From positions 13,761 to 77,760 of the forward strand of contig CAYYJQ010000004.1 of the NCBI GenBank assembly GCA_964472295.1: 64,000 nucleotides of DNA, read 5' to 3'. A program made the translations under genes and the position numbers. This document shows, in pieces, positions 32,773-39,956 of the stretch. Source of the stretch: JAJRZX01 sp964472295. GTDB lineage: Bacteria; Desulfobacterota; GWC2-55-46; JADFVP01. Positions within the stretch are counted from its first letter, which is position 1. Every line of letters begins with the position of its first letter. The notes below the pieces were generated by a model. That model saw only the letters and a program-made list of their open reading frames with translations, did not search any database and was not told where the DNA came from.

Positions 32773-33702
32773 ATGAAAAAAAGGTCTTTTACGAGGTTCT
32801 TGTTAATCACAATGGCCCTGTCTCTCATGACCTCTGTCCTTGTAGCGCAAGAGGCCTTTGCAGGTGGGCTTAAGAAGGTTGTCGCTGTCTCGCGCTTCGA
32901 GAACAAGACCTCTTACGGCTCGGGCGGGGCATGGGACATTGGAAACGGCATGGCCGACCAGCTCACTGACGCCCTTACCCAGAGCGGCCAGTTCGTTGTC
33001 CTTGAGCGCCAGACCCTTGGGGACGTGATAGCGGAGCAGGACCTCGCCGCAAGCGGCAGGACCACCAAGTCCAGGAGCGCGCGCACCGGCAAGATTACAA
33101 GCGCGCAGATACTCATAAAAGGGGCGGTCACAGAGTACTCGCAGGCAAGTAGCGGAAGCGAAACAGGCGTATCTGTAATGGGAGTGCGTCTCGGTGGCGG
33201 CAAGAAAGAGGCCCATGTGGGTCTTATCATACGCCTCATCGACACAACCACAAGCGAGGTCCTTGTCTCAAAACGAGTCGAGGGCAAGGCAAAGGCAGGT
33301 AGTTTCGGTCTTGGCATAAATATAAAGGGTGTTGGCTTTGGCACAAAGGGCTTCAAGAAGACGCCCCTTGGCAAGGCCACGCAGATGGCCATTGACAGCG
33401 CTGTCGAGGCCATAGCCGAGGGCCTGAGGAACGTCCCGTACCAGGGCAGGGTAATACTCGTCAAGGGTGACAGTATTTACCTCAGCGCCGGCACGCGCAC
33501 AGGGGCCTCCATAGGCGACGTCTTTACCGTGTACTCACGGGGCGAGGAACTCATTGACCCTGATACAGGCGAGATGCTTGGCTCAGAAGAAGAGAGGCTC
33601 GGACAGGTAAAGATATACAGCGTAAAGGAGAAATTCTCAAAGGCACGGCCAGTGGGCGCCCTTGAGGGTGTGGAAAAGGGCAACATTATCCGCTCGCAGT
33701 GA
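32773..33702 (+). CDS. CsgG/HfaB-like secretion or surface-assembly protein
   Basis: 309 residues from ATG 32773 (AGAGGAGG upstream). N-terminal signal peptide (RFLLITMALSLMTSVLVAQ, cleavage likely after AFA). The mature part matches the CsgG family: VVAVSRFENKTSYGSGGAWDIGNGMADQL (seen as FENKTSYG and GNGMADQL), LVLERQ-type FVVLERQTLGDVIAEQ, and ILIKGAVTEYSQ. CsgG itself is an outer membrane lipoprotein pore; this protein has no lipobox Cys, so anchoring differs. The C-terminal 90 residues (YQGRVILVKGDSIYLSAG onward) form an extra domain with a barrel-like look. A small lipoprotein gene follows 47 nt later. No curlin gene is present. Confidence 0.8.
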   Translation: MKKRSFTRFLLITMALSLMTSVLVAQEAFAGGLKKVVAVSRFENKTSYGSGGAWDIGNGMADQLTDALTQSGQFVVLERQTLGDVIAEQDLAASGRTTKSRSARTGKITSAQILIKGAVTEYSQASSGSETGVSVMGVRLGGGKKEAHVGLIIRLIDTTTSEVLVSKRVEGKAKAGSFGLGINIKGVGFGTKGFKKTPLGKATQMAIDSAVEAIAEGLRNVPYQGRVILVKGDSIYLSAGTRTGASIGDVFTVYSRGEELIDPDTGEMLGSEEERLGQVKIYSVKEKFSKARPVGALEGVEKGNIIRSQ

Positions 33703-33749
33703 TTTTATCGCAAGGCAAGGCTGAAAAAACCGAATGAGGAGTAAACGAA

Positions 33750-33941
33750 ATGACAAGGATACTCATCGCGGCCCTCTTCACGCTGGGCCTTATTACCATG
33801 TATGGCTGTGAGACAGTGAACAAGGGAGCGGAAAAGGGAGGCGAGGGCGTTGGAAAGGTCCTTCGCGTGCCAAACTCGGCCTCCGAGGGTGCGGCAGAAG
33901 GAATAAGGGGCAAGCCCGAGTCCAACCCCTATAACAGGTAG
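33750..33941 (+). CDS. Small lipoprotein
   Basis: 63 residues: a hydrophobic signal (ILIAALFTLGLITMYGC) with a lipobox-like MYGC placing the lipidated Cys at residue 20, then a Gly/Glu/Lys-rich mature part (KGAEKGGEGVGKVL). A GAGGAG site precedes the ATG. It follows the CsgG-like gene by 47 nt and probably shares its transcript; a partner role in the same outer membrane assembly is inferred from position. Confidence 0.75.
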   Translation: MTRILIAALFTLGLITMYGCETVNKGAEKGGEGVGKVLRVPNSASEGAAEGIRGKPESNPYNR

Positions 33942-33993
33942 ATTAAGAAAAAGTCCTGTAAAGCCAGACATTGCGGCGCAGTGAGACATCTAT

Positions 33994-34033
33994 CTCCTTA
34001 ATTCAGGGACGAATTAAGGAGTAGTTCCCTGAA
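33994..34033 (+). other. Structured RNA segment with two mutually exclusive hairpins
   Basis: A perfect 11-bp inverted repeat CTCCTTAATTC/GAATTAAGGAG (33994-34004, 34011-34021, 6-nt loop) overlaps a second possible stem TTCAGGGA/TCCCTGAA (34002-34009, 34026-34033). Both need 34002-34004, so only one can form at a time. The terminator at 34038 follows directly. Confidence 0.6.
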
Positions 34034-34037
34034 ATAA

Positions 34038-34062
34038 AAGGGGCCCTCGAAAGGGGCCCCTT
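34038..34062 (+). terminator. Strong hairpin terminator after the lipoprotein gene
   Basis: AAGGGGCCC (34038-34046) pairs perfectly with GGGCCCCTT (34054-34062) around TCGAAAG. The T-rich tail (AATTTTTACTTTTTT) begins 4 nt after the stem. Confidence 0.75.
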
Positions 34063-34081
34063 GGTAATTTTTACTTTTTTC

Positions 34082-34196
34082 GTCCGGTATAATGGGCAAT
34101 CTCCGGCCGCCCCTTTTTTCAACCGCACCCGCGGAACCATTTTAGCCGCGCGTAACTTATTTGTCCGGTATAATGGGCAATTTCCGGACGCCCCTT
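34082..34196. repeat. 34-bp direct repeat, two copies 81 bp apart
   Basis: GTCCGGTATAATGGGCAAT... starts at 34082 and again at 34163; the two 34-nt copies differ at two positions. Each contains TATAAT and inner CCGG pairs. They lie between the convergent lipoprotein and secreted-protein genes and are unlike the composite repeat family. Confidence 0.8.
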
Positions 34197-34710
34197 ACCT
34201 GAACCATATCTCCCCGCCCGTGCCGGTCTTGCCTCCGCTCTCAAAGGGAGATTTATCGATAATCGGCACGGGTCTCAGGGGTTTTCCCCTGTAGGTCTCA
34301 TACTTTTTTGTGCCGGCCAGGGCCTTTAATTTCTGATTCTTAAGGTCCTTTAACTGCCGCACCATGAGCTCTATTGTCCTCGCGTTGTGAGTATCTTTCA
34401 GTTTATTTACAGAGGCAATCTGCTCATCTCCGTAGGTCTCAACTATACTGTAAATCTTATCATAGCGCTCCCTGCTCGGAGATTCTATCCAGCGCATTGT
34501 CCTTAGCGCGGTTATGGTATCGTCCTTTCTGCGGCGCATCTCCAGGGTTACGCTCCTCAGCGTATCGTCGCGTTCGAGATCGCGCATAAGGTACATGGAC
34601 TCATCAAAAAAACCGTCCACTATGAACATGGCGCTCTTAACGCTCCCCATCTGCGCAAAGGCGGGCTGTGCAATGAGGAGTATGGAGAGGATGAGTAATT
34701 TTTTCGTCAT
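34195..34710 (-). CDS. Secreted/periplasmic protein of unknown function
   Basis: 171 residues from ATG 34710; a TTG seven codons upstream is also in frame. A clean signal peptide (KKLLILSILLIAQPAFA, cleavage after AFA at about residue 19). The mature part is charged and mainly helical (ESMYLMRDLERDD, RSVTLEMRRRKDDTITALR, MVRQLKDLKNQKLKAL), with no Cys and no recognised motif; the tail is Gly-rich. No clear ribosome site. Its stop lies inside the second copy of the 34-bp repeat. I do not recognise the family. Confidence 0.75.
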   Translation of the reverse strand: MTKKLLILSILLIAQPAFAQMGSVKSAMFIVDGFFDESMYLMRDLERDDTLRSVTLEMRRRKDDTITALRTMRWIESPSRERYDKIYSIVETYGDEQIASVNKLKDTHNARTIELMVRQLKDLKNQKLKALAGTKKYETYRGKPLRPVPIIDKSPFESGGKTGTGGEIWFR

Positions 34711-34812
34711 GAAATGAGTATATAAGAGCAATGGAGAGGTGTCAATATAAAGGACGGGCGTCTATCCATTTCATTCATTGTTATCAAGGGTTATCTGTGA
34801 TAAAAAAACCGT

Positions 34813-37464
34813 ATGACAAAAAAACAGGATAGAATCTTCATCATAGACGGCTCGTCCCTTGTCTACAGGGCCTTTCATGCCATTCCCGATACGCTTACAA
34901 CCTCAAGCGGACTTCATACAAACGCTGCCTACGGCTTTACTCAATCCATTACCAAGATACTGAGGGACTACTCTCCAGAGTACATTGCCGTCTGCTTTGA
35001 TATGAAGGGGCCTACCTTCAGGCACGTTGAGTTCGAGGCCTACAAGGCCGAGAGACCGCCCATGCCGGATACCCTTGCCGCCCAGTTACCTTACATAAAA
35101 AAGGTCCTCAGCGCCCTCAGGGTCCCGGTGCTTGAACAAGAGACCTTTGAGGCCGACGACCTTATCGCCACCATAACGGCCATGGCCGCCGGGAGTGCCC
35201 GGCCACTTAAGACATGCATCATTACCGGCGACAAGGACCTCTATCAACTCGTGGACAGGGGCGCCGTTATACTCGACTACCTCAAGAATGCGGAGTATGG
35301 CCCCGAAGACGTGCGGGAAAAGTTCGGCGTTTCCCCGGCGCGCCTGAGAGACCTCCTTGCCCTCGCAGGTGATAGTTCCGACAACATACCCGGCGTAAAG
35401 GGAGTCGGCGTAAAGACTGCCGTAAAACTCATCGATAGGTACGGCGACCTTGACAGCATTTACGCCAACCTTGAGAATATAAGCGCTGAAAAATTAAGGG
35501 AAAAACTGGCCTCACAGAAGGACATGGCCTATCTTTCGCGCTCTCTCGCCACCCTTCAATCAAATGTTGACCTTGACATTGGGATTGATGACCTGCGCTA
35601 CCCTGGCCCTGATCTCGATTCCCTTGCAGAGGTCCTTAAGGAACTTGAGTTCAACAAGATGCTCCGCGAGGTCCTCTCCAAGGGAAAGGGCGCGAAGGAC
35701 GATGAACCCCCCGTCGAGTACCGGCAAATCAAGGACGCCAAGTCCATGGGAGATCTTATAGAGTCCCTCAGGAAGGCGGGTGAGGCCTCAATAGCCCCTG
35801 TAAAGGGCGAAGGCGGCGGGTGCGGTCTTGAGGACATCTCTTCCGTGGCCATTGCCATTGGGCCTGAAAAGGCCTGGTTCCTCTCCATATCCGATGACTT
35901 TGGACCTGTGCCATGGGCCGAGAACGGGCTTATGAAGGTCCTTGGCGATAGTGGGATAACAAAGCATACGGACTCATCAAAGGCACTCTACAGGTTCGCC
36001 ATCAGAAGGGGAGGGGAGGTGCGCTCCATGGGCATGGACACAACCCTCGCGGCCTATCTCCTCAATCCCTCGAAGACAGACTACCGCGTGGAGACCCTTG
36101 TATTCGATTACATGGGTGTCATGACAGGAGAGGGTGAAAAGAAGAAAACCGACTACCGTGACTTTTGCAAAAAGGCTTGCAATATCAGCGAATTATCATC
36201 TGAACTTGATAAAAAACTTAAGGAAGAAAATCTCTATGGGCTCTACTCATCCATGGAACTGCCCGTCTCAAGCGTCCTGGCCTCCATGGAACTTGCCGGC
36301 ATAAAGGTAGAAGCAGGATTACTCCAGGCCTTTTCCGATGAACTAGGCGGGAAACTTTCCCGGATACAGGACGACGTATTCAGCGCGGCTGGCCATGAGT
36401 TCAATATAAACTCACCGAAGCAACTCTCAGAGGTGCTCTTTACAAAACTTGGCCTCAAGCCAATAAAACGCACAAAGACGGGTTTTTCCACCAATGAGGC
36501 GGTTCTTACGAAACTTGCCCTATCGCATGAGGTTCCGGCCCTGGTATTGAGTTACAGGGAGCTCTCCAAGCTCAGGTCAACCTATGTCGAGGGCCTTCTT
36601 GAACTAATAAACCCCTCAACAGGGAGGATACATACCACTTTCAACCAGACCGTGACGGCTACTGGCCGCCTATCGAGTTCACGGCCCAATCTCCAGAATA
36701 TTCCCCAGCGCGGCTCATACTCTGGGCGCATCCGCCAGGCCTTTGTGGCACGTGAGGGTTTTACCCTCCTCTCAGGAGACTACTCGCAGATAGAGCTCCG
36801 CCTTGTGGCCCATCTCTCTCATGATCCGGCCCTTCTCGGAGCCTTCAAAGAAGGCGCGGACGTACACAGCAGGACTGCCTCTGAACTCTTTGGATACTCC
36901 TCTACAGACGACGTCCCTCATGAGATGAGGCGGCGTGCCAAGGCCATAAACTTCGGAATTATCTACGGAATGGGTCCCTACGGGCTCTCCAATGAACTTG
37001 GCATATCCATTGACGAGGCCCGTGAGTATATTGATAATTACTTTGCCCACTACTCGGAGGTAAAGAAGTTTATTGATAATACCGTTGAAGAGACAGAGAA
37101 GTGTGGATATACACTTACCCTCTTTGGCAGAAGAAGATTTGTCCCCGAGCTCAGGAGTCCCATTGAACAGATACGTAACGCCGGGAAGCGCATGGCCATT
37201 AACACCCCGGTGCAGGGATCGAGCGCTGATATAATAAAGGCCGCTATGGTGCGTCTGCAGGAGGCCATAAAAAAAGGCGGTTATGAGTCGCAGATGATAC
37301 TTCAGATACACGACGAGCTCCTCTTCGAGACCCGCCTTGGGGAACTTGATGCCCTGAGCGCCCTTGTTCGCACCGAAATGGAGGGTGTGGTGGAGCTCGA
37401 CGTGCCGCTTATTGTGAACCTCAAACATGGAAAAAACTGGAACGAGGCCATGCCTCTTCCGTAA
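34813..37464 (+). CDS. polA: DNA polymerase I
   Basis: Gap-filling and Okazaki-fragment polymerase, 883 residues. The 5'-nuclease domain (1-300) has FIIDGSSLVYRAFHA, DDLIATI, TGDKDLYQLV and GDSSDNIPGVKGVG. The polymerase domain is intact: motif A GDYSQIELR (Asp656), motif B RRRAKAINFGIIYGMG, motif C QIHDELLFE (His833-Asp834). In the middle 3'-5' exonuclease domain the DxE of Exo I (DTET in E. coli) is replaced by KGEG near residue 337, and Exo II and III lack their Asp residues as far as I can align. Proofreading is therefore probably lost, as in Taq polymerase. Confidence 0.97.
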   Translation: MTKKQDRIFIIDGSSLVYRAFHAIPDTLTTSSGLHTNAAYGFTQSITKILRDYSPEYIAVCFDMKGPTFRHVEFEAYKAERPPMPDTLAAQLPYIKKVLSALRVPVLEQETFEADDLIATITAMAAGSARPLKTCIITGDKDLYQLVDRGAVILDYLKNAEYGPEDVREKFGVSPARLRDLLALAGDSSDNIPGVKGVGVKTAVKLIDRYGDLDSIYANLENISAEKLREKLASQKDMAYLSRSLATLQSNVDLDIGIDDLRYPGPDLDSLAEVLKELEFNKMLREVLSKGKGAKDDEPPVEYRQIKDAKSMGDLIESLRKAGEASIAPVKGEGGGCGLEDISSVAIAIGPEKAWFLSISDDFGPVPWAENGLMKVLGDSGITKHTDSSKALYRFAIRRGGEVRSMGMDTTLAAYLLNPSKTDYRVETLVFDYMGVMTGEGEKKKTDYRDFCKKACNISELSSELDKKLKEENLYGLYSSMELPVSSVLASMELAGIKVEAGLLQAFSDELGGKLSRIQDDVFSAAGHEFNINSPKQLSEVLFTKLGLKPIKRTKTGFSTNEAVLTKLALSHEVPALVLSYRELSKLRSTYVEGLLELINPSTGRIHTTFNQTVTATGRLSSSRPNLQNIPQRGSYSGRIRQAFVAREGFTLLSGDYSQIELRLVAHLSHDPALLGAFKEGADVHSRTASELFGYSSTDDVPHEMRRRAKAINFGIIYGMGPYGLSNELGISIDEAREYIDNYFAHYSEVKKFIDNTVEETEKCGYTLTLFGRRRFVPELRSPIEQIRNAGKRMAINTPVQGSSADIIKAAMVRLQEAIKKGGYESQMILQIHDELLFETRLGELDALSALVRTEMEGVVELDVPLIVNLKHGKNWNEAMPLP

Positions 37465-37509
37465 GTTTTACATTTTGGCCCTTCTTAAGAAAAGCCCTGA
37501 GAATAAGGC

Positions 37510-37538
37510 TTGACCTCTTTATCTTATGGAGATAAAAT
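37510..37538 (+). promoter_or_regulatory. Sigma-70 promoter of the signalling cluster
   Basis: TTGACC (37510-37515), a 17-nt spacer, TAAAAT (37533-37538). It lies 113 nt before the HTH-receiver gene. Confidence 0.65.
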
Positions 37539-37651
37539 CAAAATGTCACAATTATAAAAAATGGAACCCTTCTTGTTGCCAACGGCTAATATTCCTGACT
37601 TTCAGCCTTGGGCGTCCCGAGACAGCACCTTTAAGATGAAAGTAACGTTAA

Positions 37652-38221
37652 ATGTCTGAGTCCGATAGACCATATACAACTGGCGAGGTGGCGAGTTTCT
37701 GCGATGTCACCATTAATGCCGTCAAGAAATGGATAGCCGCGGGCAAACTCCCTGCCTTCAGAACCCCTGGAGGTCATTACAGGATCGAGAGAGATGACTT
37801 CAAGAGGTTTGTCGAGACATACAAGCTCCACATAAAGGAGAGGCTATTCAAGGGAGAGAGGAAGATACTCATTGTTGATGATGAGGTCCATATAGTAGAG
37901 TTTATCAAGGACGTCTTACAGTCTTCAGGTGAGGACTATGCCGTTGAGACGGCCCGCGATGGTTACGAGGCCCTCATCAAGATCGGCGGTTTCAATCCCA
38001 CTCTCCTTATCCTCGATATAATGATGCCCCGCCTCGATGGCTTCGAAGTTTGCAGGCGCATCAAGGCAGACAATGCCACAAAAGATATTCGCATCATCGC
38101 TGTTACCGCCTATGGTCGTGATGAGATGGAGAAGATCAAACAATGCGGCGCCGACCTCTGTCTTGCGAAACCCTTGACCGTAAAAGAACTTCTACTAAGC
38201 GTTAACAGGCTCCTGGGATAA
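37652..38221 (+). CDS. Excisionase-type HTH fused to a response-regulator receiver
   Basis: 189 residues. Residues 1-55 form a MerR/excisionase-like winged helix (YTTGEVASFCDVTINAVKKW, then RTPGGHYRIERDDFKRF). Residues 68-189 are a complete receiver: ILIVDDEVHIVEF (acid pair), phosphoacceptor Asp in LLILDIMMPRLDGFE, AVTAYG, and the conserved Lys in CLAKPL. The DNA-binding domain comes first, the reverse of OmpR or NarL regulators. Such proteins occur in Desulfobacterota and Nitrospirota. It heads a run with a sensor, a hybrid kinase and a second receiver, so it is a likely output. Target genes unknown. Confidence 0.92.
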   Translation: MSESDRPYTTGEVASFCDVTINAVKKWIAAGKLPAFRTPGGHYRIERDDFKRFVETYKLHIKERLFKGERKILIVDDEVHIVEFIKDVLQSSGEDYAVETARDGYEALIKIGGFNPTLLILDIMMPRLDGFEVCRRIKADNATKDIRIIAVTAYGRDEMEKIKQCGADLCLAKPLTVKELLLSVNRLLG

Positions 38222-38222
38222 C

Positions 38223-38253
38223 CCCGGGCACCTCCTCAGCCCCGCTTTTTTTT
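38223..38253 (+). terminator. Weak terminator-like hairpin after the HTH-receiver gene
   Basis: CGGGC (38225-38229) can pair with GCCCCG (38239-38244, one bulge), and eight T follow at 38246-38253. The stem is short; it may only reduce read-through into the sensor gene. Confidence 0.35.
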
Positions 38254-38261
38254 AGATTACC

Positions 38262-39956
38262 ATGAAAAACCAACCGAGCGCCAAATCCGGTATAGCCCTT
38301 GTCTTTCTCTCCTTTGTACTGGCCATAATGGCCATTTCCGCCATTGAGTCAGTCCTATTCTATCAAAAGTTCAGGCACGTGGATACTCTCGAGGCCCTTC
38401 ATAACAGCATAAACCGAACGAGCGCGGTTGTGGCAAGGCTCGGAAATACCCTTGATATTGTTGTCGTGGGCCAGCGTTTTGAGCAGACTACCATCAACAT
38501 ACTTCGTAACGACGTCAACCGCATCAATAAAGACATTACAAAACTGCTCGAGAGGTACAGAAAGGATAAATTTATCACAAGCAACAAGATTCTTGCCGAT
38601 GAACTCAAGGGCGTGCCCGGTGAGTGGCAGAAGATCTACCAGGACATAATGAAGTTCAGGGCAAATATGAGCCGTGACGAGGTCATGTTAATACACAACG
38701 ACGTTGATGTTGACATCCTTGTCCTTGATGAAAAATTTGACAGGGTATCGACTGGTATCAACTCGCTATTGAAGCGTGTCTTCAGTGAGATAAAGATGCT
38801 CCTCATGACAACACTCGGGGCCTTTATTCTCATGCTCACCGTCGCGGCAGTCTTTATTTACCAGCGCTTTATATCCCCCATGTACAAACTCGAGGTCAAC
38901 GCCCTTGCCTTGAGCTCCGGGAGCGGCAGGAAGAGGTTCATGACAACACTGTCAGGTATCGCTGGAAGCGTTGCCCGTGAGTTGAACACCATCCTTGAAG
39001 AGAGCGACCGCCATGCCGCGGAGCTCGGCGAGAAAATAGCCGGTCTCGATAAAAGACTGATGGAGAAAGAACTGGCGATAAAGACACTCTCGGAGTTCTT
39101 CCAGGCATCAGGCAGGACCTTTAACATGGGTGTCCTCATGAACGAATCACTTAAAAAACTGCCTCCCATGACAGGCGCTCTCGGGGCGCTTGTTTATCTG
39201 AGAAATGACGATGAGGTCCGTCTTGTCGCCTCGGCATGGGGACAGGACGGGGCCAGGGACGGACTTTTTGAGATGCTCACCGTGGACTCACTTGGAATGG
39301 CTGATGGCAGGATGATAGAGACCAACTCCGTCGGTGCTCCCGAATACGCCGCTATCTTTCGAGAAAAGGGCATAAACTTTGTCCAGTCCTTTGCCATAAG
39401 CCCTGATGATAATCACGATTATGGCAGGCTAATGCTCTTATTCAGTGAACCTCCAGGTGAGTATCGTGGCGGCTTTACAAGGGCCCTTGTCTCGGCCATG
39501 GGCACGTCTATCGCCTTCTCAACAAGGCTCGCTGAGGAGCACGAGTCTCGGGAAAAAAGTCTTGCCCTTATTAATCAACTTCCCATGGGGTTGGCGGTCT
39601 TTGACAGGGAAGGCCGCTGCATAACGGCCAACCTCATTCTGAAAAAGTTTCTTGGCGCGGGACCTGATTTTGAGTTCCTGCAAAATTATACCTACAGGGA
39701 AGACGACATCCTCGAGGCACAGGGGCTTGTCACAACCATTAACAAGGCCTATGACGGTTTTGTTACCGAGTTTATAATAAACTACGATCCATACCTTGTA
39801 AAACGCTATGGTTTCATGGGCCAGACAAGAGACCTCCGGGTCAAGTCCGTGCCCCTTTTTGAACCCGATGGCACCATAAACAAGATTTCCCTTATCTACG
39901 AGGACATCACGCTCATTGATGACTTCACGGTTATAGAAGAAAACAGGCATAGATAA
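38262..39956 (+). CDS. Membrane sensor with GAF and PAS domains but no kinase domain
   Basis: 564 residues. Membrane helix 1 is about 11-34 (ALVFLSFVLAIMAISAIESV), then a helical periplasmic domain of about 145 residues, membrane helix 2 about 182-203, a coiled coil (about 245-285), a GAF-like domain (about 285-430) and a PAS domain (about 435-555: LINQLPMGLAVFDREGRCITA, ending SLIYEDITLI). The protein stops where a HisKA helix would normally follow; there is no H-box and no ATP-binding domain. The stop overlaps the next ATG by one base (TAATG), so it is made together with the hybrid kinase. It may pass its signal to that kinase by hetero-association; this is inference. Confidence 0.85.
   Translation: MKNQPSAKSGIALVFLSFVLAIMAISAIESVLFYQKFRHVDTLEALHNSINRTSAVVARLGNTLDIVVVGQRFEQTTINILRNDVNRINKDITKLLERYRKDKFITSNKILADELKGVPGEWQKIYQDIMKFRANMSRDEVMLIHNDVDVDILVLDEKFDRVSTGINSLLKRVFSEIKMLLMTTLGAFILMLTVAAVFIYQRFISPMYKLEVNALALSSGSGRKRFMTTLSGIAGSVARELNTILEESDRHAAELGEKIAGLDKRLMEKELAIKTLSEFFQASGRTFNMGVLMNESLKKLPPMTGALGALVYLRNDDEVRLVASAWGQDGARDGLFEMLTVDSLGMADGRMIETNSVGAPEYAAIFREKGINFVQSFAISPDDNHDYGRLMLLFSEPPGEYRGGFTRALVSAMGTSIAFSTRLAEEHESREKSLALINQLPMGLAVFDREGRCITANLILKKFLGAGPDFEFLQNYTYREDDILEAQGLVTTINKAYDGFVTEFIINYDPYLVKRYGFMGQTRDLRVKSVPLFEPDGTINKISLIYEDITLIDDFTVIEENRHR

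Noticed and set aside
34061..34294. 77-codon plus-strand frame across the 34-bp repeats
   Set aside because: The translation simply repeats the direct repeat (FVRYNGQ twice) and overlaps the secreted-protein gene.
37652..38221. Phage excisionase
   Set aside because: The HTH resembles excisionase-type domains, but the protein has a full receiver domain and there are no phage genes around it.
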